The notes below the pieces were generated by a model. It worked only from the letters and a program-made list of their open reading frames with translations, had not been told where the DNA came from and searched no databases. Shown one piece after another: positions 1 to 6,368 of a stretch of DNA of 7,041 bases. The translations under genes and the position numbers were made by a program. Origin of the DNA: an uncultured bacterium (GTDB taxonomy: Bacteria; Spirochaetota; Brevinematia; DTOW01); the NCBI GenBank assembly GCA_937928175.1, contig CALFVP010000151.1, positions 1-7,041 on the forward strand. The letters are read 5' to 3'. Each line of letters starts with the position of its first letter. Positions within the stretch are counted from its first letter, which is position 1.

Positions 1-731
1 TAGGAGTTAACATTGATCACATTGCTACAATAAGGCAAGCTAGGAAAGGAATTGAACCAGATCCCATAGCAATTATACCCATAATTGAGCTAGCTGGTGC
101 AGATGGCATAACTATGCATTTAAGAGAAGATAGAAGACATATACAAGACAGAGATGTATTTTTAGCAAAACAAATAATAAAAACTTCGTTTAACCTAGAA
201 ATGTCTATAAATGATGATATAGTAAAAATAGCACTAGACGTTGTACCAAATGAGGTTTGTATAGTGCCTGAAAAAAGAGAAGAAATAACAACAGAGGGAG
301 GTTTAGATATAAAACCCATAAAATCTAGGTTGGAAGATATAATAAATTCACTTAAGGAAAAGAATATAATTGTAAGCCTGTTTGTTGAGCCTGATAAAAG
401 TACAATAGATCTTGCTAAGGAAGTTGGAGCTGATTATATAGAAATACACACAGGTAAGTATGCAAGTTCATCGTATGATGCAGCAATAGTAGAGCTTAGT
501 AGAATAAGACATGCAGCAAAATACGCAAGAAGTATAGGTTTAGGAGTAAACGCTGGCCACGGTCTTAACTATAAAAATACTTACGAAATAGCACTAATAC
601 CAGAAATAGAAACCCTAAACATAGGACACAGTATAATAAGTAGAGCAGTATTCGTAGGAATAAGACAAGCAGTCATAGAAATGAAAGATATAATTATAAG
701 GGGATACTACGACTTATCGTACCAATACTAA
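1..731 (+). CDS. pdxJ: Pyridoxine 5'-phosphate synthase PdxJ, 5' end cut off
   Basis: PdxJ condenses 1-deoxyxylulose 5-phosphate with 3-amino-2-oxopropyl phosphate to make pyridoxine 5'-phosphate, the last ring-forming step of DXP-dependent vitamin B6 synthesis in the cytosol. The reading frame is open from base 3, well before the first ATG at 114, and opens with GVNIDHIATIRQARKG, the family's N-terminal signature. Counting that Gly as residue 1, HLREDRR (His39), NLEM (Glu66), IEIHTG (Glu147) and NAGHG (His186) match the E. coli catalytic positions His45, Glu72, Glu153 and His193. GHSIISRAVF near the C-terminus is the phosphate-binding segment. The 242 visible residues almost equal the usual 235-245, so only about five codons and the start lie outside; bases 1-2 (?TA) fit a Leu codon, as in E. 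coli. The stop TAA (729-731) overlaps the convergent argJ stop. No terminator follows. Confidence 0.97.
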   Translation, partial: GVNIDHIATIRQARKGIEPDPIAIIPIIELAGADGITMHLREDRRHIQDRDVFLAKQIIKTSFNLEMSINDDIVKIALDVVPNEVCIVPEKREEITTEGGLDIKPIKSRLEDIINSLKEKNIIVSLFVEPDKSTIDLAKEVGADYIEIHTGKYASSSYDAAIVELSRIRHAAKYARSIGLGVNAGHGLNYKNTYEIALIPEIETLNIGHSIISRAVFVGIRQAVIEMKDIIIRGYYDLSYQY

Positions 732-1924
732 GTATACTCAGCATTTATCTTTACATACTCATAACTAAGATCGTTTGTAAACAAGGTAAAAGACTCTTTT
801 CCTACACCTAGATCTATAGAAATTTTTACATACCTCCCCTTAAGTACTGAATTATCAGTAAAACCAACGTAATTACCTTTCTCAAAAATAATAACATCGT
901 TAACCTTAACGATCAATTTTTCTGGTTTTATTTTTTCACCAAAAGACCCTATTGCTGCTAATATCCTTCCATAATTTGGATTTTCACCAAACATCATAGT
1001 CTTTACCAATAGAGAATTACCCACTCTCCTTGCTACCTCCTCAGCTAAATTCTTTTTTGGTGCATTGCACACCTCTACTTTAATAACTTTAGTACTACCT
1101 TCACCATCCTCAACTATCATCATAGAAATATCATTTAACACCTCTTTTAAGTGATTTTGAAATATTTGAAATTTTTCATCTCTTTTTACCACACTGAATT
1201 CTGACATACCACTAGCCATAACAATAACCATATCATTTGTACTCATATCTCCATCAACAGATATCCTATTAAAAGTCTCATCTACTGCTCCTTTTAAAGC
1301 TTCATACAGTAACTCATGAGATATCTTAACATCAGTTGTAACAAAGCAAAGCATTGTTGCCATAGATGGATTAATCATACCACTACCTTTACCTATGGCA
1401 CCTACATTAAAAGTTTCGAGACCAGATACGTAATGCACAGCTGTTTCCTTTACCTTTGTATCGGTAGTCATTATACCTTCCGCTGCACTCGTTGAGGAAC
1501 TCTCAAATTTAATTCTCTCACAAGCTTTATCTATTCCATACTCCACCACTTCCATAGGTAAACGTTTACCAATAATACCAGTCGATGCAACCAAAACAGT
1601 ATTACTTTCAAACCCCATTTTCTCTTCAACAATCTTTGACATTCTTCTAGCATCTTCTATTCCCTTCTCTCCAGTAAGACAGTTAGCATTTCCACTATTA
1701 GCAACAATACCCCTTATGCCAGTAGGATTATTTTTAAGTATTTCCATACTAACTAAAACAGGTGCCGCCTTAAAAACGTTTCTAGTAAAAACACCAGAAG
1801 CAACACAAGGAACATTAGAAACAATTAAAGAAATATCTTTCCTACCAGAAAGTTTTATACCACTAGCTACACCTATAGCCCTAAATCCCTTAGGCGCTAT
1901 AACACCCCCAGAAATCCTACGCAT
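728..1924 (-). CDS. argJ: Glutamate N-acetyltransferase / amino-acid acetyltransferase ArgJ
   Basis: ArgJ moves the acetyl group from N-acetylornithine to glutamate, recycling acetyl in arginine synthesis; bifunctional members also use acetyl-CoA. The 398-residue product is full length. It is made as a proenzyme that cuts itself before a nucleophilic Thr: KGSGMINPSMATML (residues 179-192) contains this site, with cleavage expected between Ala189 and Thr190. Other family blocks are SGGVIAPKGFRA at the N-terminus, ANSGNANCLTG (75-85), STGIIG (114-119, oxyanion hole), GIMTTDTK (150-157), NRISVDGDMSTND (219-231), VEDGEGSTK (271-279), GENPNYGRI (313-321) and the terminal DLSYEYVKINAEYT. The ATG at 1924 is supported by AGGGGGTG ten bases upstream and by alignment of the N-terminus. 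Whether the enzyme is mono- or bifunctional cannot be read from the sequence. No other arg gene is visible nearby. It converges on pdxJ with a 4-base overlap. Confidence 0.97.
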   Translation of the reverse strand: MRRISGGVIAPKGFRAIGVASGIKLSGRKDISLIVSNVPCVASGVFTRNVFKAAPVLVSMEILKNNPTGIRGIVANSGNANCLTGEKGIEDARRMSKIVEEKMGFESNTVLVASTGIIGKRLPMEVVEYGIDKACERIKFESSSTSAAEGIMTTDTKVKETAVHYVSGLETFNVGAIGKGSGMINPSMATMLCFVTTDVKISHELLYEALKGAVDETFNRISVDGDMSTNDMVIVMASGMSEFSVVKRDEKFQIFQNHLKEVLNDISMMIVEDGEGSTKVIKVEVCNAPKKNLAEEVARRVGNSLLVKTMMFGENPNYGRILAAIGSFGEKIKPEKLIVKVNDVIIFEKGNYVGFTDNSVLKGRYVKISIDLGVGKESFTLFTNDLSYEYVKINAEYT

Positions 1925-1934
1925 AAAAACTCTT

Positions 1935-1975
1935 CACCCCCTAATGAGTATAAAACTTTATTTTGATATTATCAA
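1935..1975 (-). promoter_or_regulatory. Promoter and ribosome binding site of argJ
   Basis: On the - strand TTGATA (1975-1970) is followed by a 17-base spacer and TATACT (1952-1947), a good sigma-70-type pair at optimal spacing. The Shine-Dalgarno AGGGGGTG (1942-1935) lies only four bases past the -10 box and ten bases before the ATG at 1924. Transcription would start near 1941, giving a leader of about 16 bases beginning at the ribosome site. The -35 box is one arm of the 15-bp palindrome at 1962-1976. Confidence 0.6.
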
Positions 1976-1976
1976 A
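1962..1976. promoter_or_regulatory. Perfect 15-bp palindrome between divergent promoters
   Basis: TTTGATA, a central T, then TATCAAA: both 7-base arms match exactly. The palindrome sits in the 82-base gap between argJ and the LptF-like gene, and each arm carries a TTGATA hexamer at -35 distance from a -10-like box on its own strand. It could be an operator for a dimeric regulator of both genes, or simply two back-to-back -35 boxes. It does not match the classical ARG box, which has eight rather than five bases between the TGA and TCA cores. Confidence 0.5.
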
Positions 1977-2004
1977 TTACGATAATTATAAAAAACCGAG
2001 GAAG
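1963..2004 (+). promoter_or_regulatory. Promoter and ribosome binding site of the LptF/LptG-like pair
   Basis: TTGATA (1963-1968), an 18-base spacer and TATAAA (1987-1992) form a plausible sigma-70-type promoter. GAGGAAG (1998-2004) just before the ATG at 2007 is the ribosome site. The predicted transcription start (about 1998-1999) falls on the Shine-Dalgarno itself, so the leader would be extremely short. GATAAT at 1981-1986 is an alternative -10 but lacks a good -35 partner. Confidence 0.45.
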
Positions 2005-2006
2005 TA

Positions 2007-3029
2007 ATGAAAATAAATTTTGGTATAACAACAGAAGAAATTAAATCTGATATAGTACTAGTTGGTAGGTTTTTTTACATTCTCTTAATATCACTTTTAG
2101 TGTTTCTAACATTCTCAATCCTCTACGGAATAGAAAACCTCATAAAAATAACCTATATCCTCACAAAACCTAAAGTAATAGATGTATTTGCAATATACTT
2201 TCTACAAAACCTTATTGATATACTACCATTTGTTGTATTATTCTCCTTGGCATACTTTTCCTACAAACTTAACTACACATCCATTTCAGCAATAATAAGA
2301 TTGTCAATAATACTAGGGATTTTTATCTATATTCTCTTCTTTACTGTAATACTCATTTCACCAATAATCGAAAAAATGGTACTATCAGCGTATAAAAACT
2401 TTTCTACATCAATGTCAACACCCAAATACCTATTTACTAAATCTAAAATACACTTTACAGGAAAAGAAAAAGTAATACCTACACTAGTATCGAAAAACTC
2501 ATTTAGTGCAATTACAGTAAAAGATGGCAGAACTGTAAAATATAATAACCTAAAAATAGTACCTTACGACTCTGGAATAAAAATAAAAAGTGGTAAATCT
2601 GTAGTATTTGATATACCTTACGAAAAAATAATACCATCAAGCTTCGGAAGGTTATACGAAAGGATATACAGAGGTTTTATGAAAATCGCAACACAGTTTC
2701 CATTAACAAAGTACGTAGAAAAGTTCAATTTTGCAAACTTTTTAAATCTGATGCTGTACGTACAAGCTCTAACAATTGGAATAATATACTCAGTTTCACT
2801 CTTTAAAGATAGTTCAACTACAAAAGTATTACTTCTCTCTTCATTGGTGAGCTTTATAGGAATAACGGTAATAGGATTTCTAAGTAACGTATTTGAATTT
2901 ATGAAATTTTCTTCTTTACTTGAAGGTATAAAAGATATAATTTCTGGTTTACTTGCTATTTCCTTAGCTATATTAGTAACTTTGGGTAGCTACAAAGTTG
3001 ACCAAATACTTAAAGGGAGGATCAGGTAA
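2007..3029 (+). CDS. LptF/LptG (YjgP/YjgQ) family permease, first of a pair
   Basis: This is probably one of the two transmembrane subunits of the LptB2FG transporter, which pulls lipopolysaccharide from the inner membrane towards the periplasmic Lpt bridge. The 340-residue protein has the family layout: three membrane helices (about 21-40, 60-85, 95-121), an extracytoplasmic domain (about 122-240), then three helices (about 245-266, 273-294, 309-328). The segment after helix 2 (FSYKLNYTSISAIIRLS) takes the place of the LptF/G coupling motif but is degenerate. The soluble domain contains RTVKY (175-179) followed by GKSVVFDIPYEKI, a block that recurs in the next gene and shows the two are paralogues. 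The ATG at 2007 has GAGG five bases upstream. Two bases separate its stop from the next start, so they form an operon. I leave the symbol blank because LptF and LptG cannot be told apart here. Confidence 0.68.
   Translation: MKINFGITTEEIKSDIVLVGRFFYILLISLLVFLTFSILYGIENLIKITYILTKPKVIDVFAIYFLQNLIDILPFVVLFSLAYFSYKLNYTSISAIIRLSIILGIFIYILFFTVILISPIIEKMVLSAYKNFSTSMSTPKYLFTKSKIHFTGKEKVIPTLVSKNSFSAITVKDGRTVKYNNLKIVPYDSGIKIKSGKSVVFDIPYEKIIPSSFGRLYERIYRGFMKIATQFPLTKYVEKFNFANFLNLMLYVQALTIGIIYSVSLFKDSSTTKVLLLSSLVSFIGITVIGFLSNVFEFMKFSSLLEGIKDIISGLLAISLAILVTLGSYKVDQILKGRIR
3012..3020 (+). promoter_or_regulatory. Ribosome binding site inside the upstream gene
   Basis: AAAGGGAGG is a strong Shine-Dalgarno lying within the last codons of the preceding permease gene, 11 bases before the ATG at 3032. 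It fixes that start and suggests translational coupling of the two subunits. Confidence 0.75.
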
Positions 3030-3031
3030 GT

Positions 3032-3910
3032 ATGTATAGCTACGTAAGCTCAAGACTACTTTTATCTTTCATTATAATACTGACTGCTCTTATACTAATA
3101 TCTTACGCCATATCAGGTGATTTGGACGAAGATAAGTTTATAAGTTTTCTTAAAATTTTCTTATTTGAACTTCCAATAGCAAGTTCTTCTGCAATAGTTA
3201 TAACTTACACTTTTTTCCTAACAGACAACAAACTCGCTGCTCTCCAATCCAGAAATCTTACTTCTGCTTTCACACCTTCACTATTTTTCACAATTTCCAT
3301 AATATTAATAATTATCATACTACAAGAAATAGCGTTACCCTACCTGGCAAAACAAAAATTACTAAGTAAAGGAGTAAAAGATGTAATATTTAGTATAGAC
3401 AAAAACAAACTACTTTTAGCAAGTAAAGTAGAATTTGACAAAAAGAATAACGTTTACTTACTTAAAGCAACAGAATTAATACAAAAAAATACATTCCATA
3501 CCATTAAAAGCTACAGAACTGTAAAGTACGACCCTATAAAAAACACTCTAACAATAGAAGGCAAATCCCTTGAGCTTGACGTAAACCTCGAAAAAATCTT
3601 TATATTCTTCACTGACAAAAATTACTTTTTTAGTATATGGGAATTTAACAATGTCAAAGACTCATTCTTTGTATCTGGTTTAAAAACTTCATTTCTAAAC
3701 TTTATCATGTACGAAAAAATTTTTATTCCTACGATATCTTTTGTAATAATGGTATTTTGTATAACAATTAGCTGGAGATGGAGAATAAGCAGAGAATCTA
3801 AAATCATGCCCTTATACATTACAATTGGAAGTATAATAATAACAGTAATCGTAAAGATGATATACTATTTATCCGTAAGAGTTTTTGAATTTATAGTGTT
3901 TCCCTTTTAG
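3032..3910 (+). CDS. LptF/LptG (YjgP/YjgQ) family permease, second of a pair, C-terminally short
   Basis: The 292-residue protein carries the clearest family mark of the pair: LTDNKLAALQSRNLT (about 63-77) after helix 2 corresponds to the conserved D-N-E-L-x-A-L-R-x-x-G region that contacts the LptB ATPase, followed by helix 3 ending in QEIALPYL. Helices lie at about 8-28, 40-62 and 82-104. The soluble domain is about 105-225 and includes RTVKY (162-166) plus GKSLELDVNLEKI, shared with the upstream gene. Helices 4 and 5 lie at about 229-248 and 258-283. The protein then stops after RVFEFIVFPF, so the usual sixth helix is absent; family members run to about 350 residues. Translation past the stop TAG (3908-3910) shows no hydrophobic helix, so this is not an obvious recent nonsense mutation. 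Its last 20 bases overlap the convergent ftsW gene. Role inferred: lipopolysaccharide or glycolipid export with the upstream partner. Confidence 0.72.
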   Translation: MYSYVSSRLLLSFIIILTALILISYAISGDLDEDKFISFLKIFLFELPIASSSAIVITYTFFLTDNKLAALQSRNLTSAFTPSLFFTISIILIIIILQEIALPYLAKQKLLSKGVKDVIFSIDKNKLLLASKVEFDKKNNVYLLKATELIQKNTFHTIKSYRTVKYDPIKNTLTIEGKSLELDVNLEKIFIFFTDKNYFFSIWEFNNVKDSFFVSGLKTSFLNFIMYEKIFIPTISFVIMVFCITISWRWRISRESKIMPLYITIGSIIITVIVKMIYYLSVRVFEFIVFPF

Positions 3911-5069
3911 AATCTTTTACGTATTCTTTGTAACATCTATAAATTATACCTAAACCTATCAATGAAGTTACTAAGTTTGCACCACCATAACTTAGAAGGG
4001 GTAAATTAGTACCTGTAGGTGGTAGCAAACCAATATTTACCAATATACTAACCAATCCCCATATAGAAACAGTAGAACTAAAACCTATTACCAATAAACT
4101 TCTGTAAATACTTCTTACTTCCATAGCAAGTTTTAGAGAATAGAAAAACATAAGTGTCATAAACAAAATTACAAGTAATACACCAAATAACCCTGCTTCT
4201 TCACCTATTACAGAAAAAATTGAATCCGTATGAGCTTCTGGCAGCTTTAGTTTTATGGTACCATTACCTATACCCACTCCAAATATACCACTCTGAAAAG
4301 ACTTCAACATATATATTAAGTGGTACCCTCTACCAAAAGGATCAGACCAAGGATCTAAAAAAGCAAAAACTCTATTCTGAATGTAAGGAAACTTTTCACC
4401 TAAAAACAAAATAAAAAACGATGAAACCAAAACAGTAAGAACTATCTGAAATAATGGTATTCCACCAACATACATCATAATAACACTCGTTATAAGAATC
4501 AAAAAAGCCATCGAAACATCCAACTGCAAAGATATTATTATGAAAAACAGAACTGAAACTATAAACATAGGTAAAAAAGAATTAAAAAAACTTTTCTTAT
4601 CTCTTTTCTTAGACAACACAACAGAAATGTAAAGTATTAAAATAACTTTCACTACTTCAGAAGCAGATATACTAATAAACCCCAAATTTACCCACCTAAA
4701 AGCATCACCTCTCGATTTACCTAAATTAGGTAAAAAAGGTAATAAACTGAAAATTATACCAAATAAAAGTATTAACTTAACATACTTAATGTACAAAGAA
4801 GTATCTATCTTAGTAAAAACGTACATAAAAACTATACCAACCGCAACCCACATCAACTGTTTTATAAACAAAAAAAAAGGACTACCAAACTTTTGCAAAG
4901 ATAAAGAATAAGTCGATGATAATATAAACGCTAATCCTATAGCAATTAAAGAAAACGCTGATATAAAAACCATTTGAACGTAAAAAAATGCTCTTTTTAC
5001 AGATTCAGATTTCTGCAAATCAAAACTACTAGGCAAAAAATTAACTTTCCTTTCTATATTACTTTCCAT
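3891..5069 (-). CDS. ftsW: FtsW/SpoVE-type SEDS peptidoglycan glycosyltransferase
   Basis: SEDS proteins polymerise lipid II into glycan strands, working with a class B penicillin-binding protein at the division site (FtsW) or along the side wall (RodA). The 392-residue product has about ten hydrophobic segments and the family's late motifs: AFLDPWSDPFGRGYH (236-250), GIFGVGIGNG (261-270), LPEAHTDSIFSVIGEE (276-291), where Asp282 aligns with the essential Asp of FtsW and RodA, and NIGLLPPTGTNLPLLSYGG (345-363). PEAHTD and FLDPW favour FtsW/SpoVE over RodA, but division versus elongation cannot be settled here and no penicillin-binding protein gene is in view. Oddity: the usual LQPDxGT motif reads LQLDVSM (181-187). 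The ATG at 5069 has no Shine-Dalgarno; TTG at 5036 (codon 12) is preceded by AGAAAGGAAAG and may be the true start. Last gene of the operon beginning at 6255, 37 bases after the DUF58 gene. Confidence 0.93.
   Translation of the reverse strand: MESNIERKVNFLPSSFDLQKSESVKRAFFYVQMVFISAFSLIAIGLAFILSSTYSLSLQKFGSPFFLFIKQLMWVAVGIVFMYVFTKIDTSLYIKYVKLILLFGIIFSLLPFLPNLGKSRGDAFRWVNLGFISISASEVVKVILILYISVVLSKKRDKKSFFNSFLPMFIVSVLFFIIISLQLDVSMAFLILITSVIMMYVGGIPLFQIVLTVLVSSFFILFLGEKFPYIQNRVFAFLDPWSDPFGRGYHLIYMLKSFQSGIFGVGIGNGTIKLKLPEAHTDSIFSVIGEEAGLFGVLLVILFMTLMFFYSLKLAMEVRSIYRSLLVIGFSSTVSIWGLVSILVNIGLLPPTGTNLPLLSYGGANLVTSLIGLGIIYRCYKEYVKDSKRETL
5034..5055 (-). promoter_or_regulatory. Candidate ribosome site and alternative TTG start of ftsW
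   Basis: On the - strand AGAAAGGAAAG (5055-5045) lies eight bases before TTG (5036-5034), in frame with ftsW at codon 12. The annotated ATG at 5069 is preceded only by pyrimidine-rich sequence and a T run. Starting at the TTG would remove 11 polar residues and leave the first membrane helix (from about residue 29) intact. This is a positional argument only; the 11 extra residues could be real. Confidence 0.4.
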
Positions 5070-5106
5070 AAAAAAACATTCGGAAGTTAAAAAAAATATT
5101 TTACAC

Positions 5107-5952
5107 TTATATACCCTTAAGTATCACATAGTAAGGAATACTCGTTGGGAAAGTTAACATAGATATTCTATTTGAAGAAGACCAGTAAAATACGTTCTCA
5201 ACAAAAGATGAAAATTTTTCAATATAATTTTTCTTGACTTTACTCGCTAAAACTAATTTTTTATTTTGTGTCTCAGGATCAACAAACTCAACAAACTCAT
5301 CTTCAGTAAACGAAAGTTCTACATTCGATAAAACTTGAAAAAATACTATATCCTTTTTAGGGAAAATTTTCCTAAGAGTAGATATATCATCTACAGAAAT
5401 AAAAATAAAATCAGAAATCAAAAGAATACTTGAATTTTTTTTAACAAAGTTTGGGATACTCTTTATTACACTTTTAAAGTCAGTTTTACCCTGACACTTT
5501 ACACTACCCAAAAACGAATCGAACTTATTAAAATTCCTTATACTTAAAGAAATAAAATAGTTAATGTGACTATCGAAAGTCAAAAACGTAACTTTGTACC
5601 CTTCAGAAAGTAATTTATAAGACACTATACTTACCAGGTATTTAGAATACTCTATTTTAGTTATACTTTCTCCAGCAACCATTGATTTTGAAGTATCCAA
5701 AAGCACTAAAACTTCTTTACTAATTTCGGTAGAAAAAACTTTTGAAAACAGTTTTCCAGTTTTAGCAAACAATTTCCAGTTCACATTCTTAAGTCCATCT
5801 GAATGATAGTATTCTCTATGCTCAAGGAATTCATTACTATTACCTTTAACGTTTATTACCTTATTAGCAGCTTCTGATATAAAGTATTTTTTAAATATCT
5901 TAGCTAAATTAACGTTTTTCAAATAGTCTATAGCAATCTTTTCTAGATACAT
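5107..5952 (-). CDS. DUF58 / vWA-like domain protein
   Basis: DUF58 proteins are cytosolic, carry a von Willebrand A-like fold, and usually accompany MoxR AAA+ ATPases; their biochemical role is poorly defined. The 281-residue protein is typical in length. HREYYHSDGLKNVNWKLFAKTGKLF (from about 45) corresponds to the family signature R-x-Y-x-x-G-D-x-x-x-x-I-x-W-x-x-x-A-R. The metal-site (MIDAS) elements are all present: DTSKS (Asp86, Ser88, Ser90), GKTDF (Thr157) and LISDF (Asp181), so a divalent cation is probably bound. No MoxR gene or membrane vWA partner lies in the window, which is unusual. Translation probably depends on coupling: the upstream MIP18 stop (5958-5956) is three bases from this ATG (5952) and no good Shine-Dalgarno is seen. 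The downstream neighbour is ftsW, hinting at an envelope role; that is inference. Confidence 0.85.
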   Translation of the reverse strand: MYLEKIAIDYLKNVNLAKIFKKYFISEAANKVINVKGNSNEFLEHREYYHSDGLKNVNWKLFAKTGKLFSKVFSTEISKEVLVLLDTSKSMVAGESITKIEYSKYLVSIVSYKLLSEGYKVTFLTFDSHINYFISLSIRNFNKFDSFLGSVKCQGKTDFKSVIKSIPNFVKKNSSILLISDFIFISVDDISTLRKIFPKKDIVFFQVLSNVELSFTEDEFVEFVDPETQNKKLVLASKVKKNYIEKFSSFVENVFYWSSSNRISMLTFPTSIPYYVILKGI

Positions 5953-5955
5953 AAA

Positions 5956-6255
5956 CTAGTAAAATATACCTAAAGCTTGTTTACCTTCATCTGATATCAT
6001 TTCCGGGTTCCAAGGTGGATCAAAAACAACGTTAACGTTAACATTCTCAAACTTGGATTTCAAAACTTCATTAACCATGTTTATAAGAGTAGGACCTATA
6101 GGACAACCTATAGATGTTAAAGTCATATCAAGGTCTATACTCTTACCATCATCGCTAATATCTATTCTGTATATCAAACCTAAATTGACTATATCTAAAC
6201 CTATTTCAGGATCATATATATCCTTAAGGAGATTCAAAACTTCTTCCTTTGTCAT
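5956..6255 (-). CDS. MIP18 family (DUF59) iron-sulfur cluster assembly factor, SufT/PaaD-like
   Basis: Members of this family help mature Fe-S proteins (SufT, the eukaryotic MIP18, and PaaD for the phenylacetyl-CoA oxygenase). The 99-residue protein is a stand-alone domain of normal length: LKDIYDPEIGLDIVNLGLIY (residues 10-29), MTLTSIGCPIGP (44-55) with the conserved Cys51, and DPPWNPEMISDEGKQALGI (79-97). The ATG at 6255 has a strong GGAGG four bases upstream. It is the first gene of a - strand operon with the DUF58 and ftsW genes and is divergent from the lipoprotein gene. No suf, isc or paa genes are in view, so a general SufT-like role is likelier than a PaaD one. The link with cell-wall genes may be convenience of co-transcription only. 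Confidence 0.92.
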   Translation of the reverse strand: MTKEEVLNLLKDIYDPEIGLDIVNLGLIYRIDISDDGKSIDLDMTLTSIGCPIGPTLINMVNEVLKSKFENVNVNVVFDPPWNPEMISDEGKQALGIFY

Positions 6256-6259
6256 AGTG

Positions 6260-6301
6260 CCTCCAAATTATAATGTAATAACAAAATACCTTATCTGTCA
6301 A
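6260..6301 (-). promoter_or_regulatory. Candidate promoter and ribosome binding site of the MIP18-DUF58-ftsW operon
   Basis: On the - strand a consensus TTGACA (6301-6296) is followed after 18 bases by TACATT (6277-6272, 4 of 6 matches). A perfect TATAAT (6272-6267) is also present but sits 23 bases from that -35 and only 11 bases before the ATG. GGAGG (6264-6260) is the ribosome site. With the first pairing the transcript would begin near 6265, directly before the Shine-Dalgarno. The -10 assignment is uncertain. Confidence 0.4.
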
Positions 6302-6368
6302 ATACGTTAAACTTCCATACTCCAAAACTCCAGTAAATCCTAAGTATACAAAAATTTTTTAAAAATAC

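Noticed and set aside
17..319. Open frame on the - strand, about 100 codons
   Set aside because: It lies wholly antisense to well-conserved pdxJ codons and has no ribosome site or recognisable product.
728..731. Terminator between pdxJ and argJ
   Set aside because: The genes overlap and I see no G/C-rich hairpin with a T run on either strand around the junction.
1962..1976. ARG box for ArgR upstream of argJ
   Set aside because: The position is attractive, but the palindrome has five bases between TGA and TCA instead of eight and lacks the TGAAT/ATTCA arms.
1716..1985. Open frame on the + strand antisense to the argJ 5' end
   Set aside because: argJ is strongly supported across this stretch; the frame is a by-product of its codon use.
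3622..3819. Short - strand frame inside the second permease gene
   Set aside because: Antisense to a supported coding region, with no start signal or family resemblance.
4220..4414. Short + strand frame antisense to ftsW
   Set aside because: It covers conserved FtsW motifs on the other strand; the peptide has no recognisable feature.
5059..5079. Six-codon - strand mini-ORF (MFFYGK) overlapping the ftsW ATG
   Set aside because: It has no ribosome site and can arise by chance from the T run; no reason to call it a leader peptide.
6053..6310. + strand frame antisense to the MIP18 gene
   Set aside because: The MIP18 family match is clear on the other strand and this frame runs through that gene's promoter.
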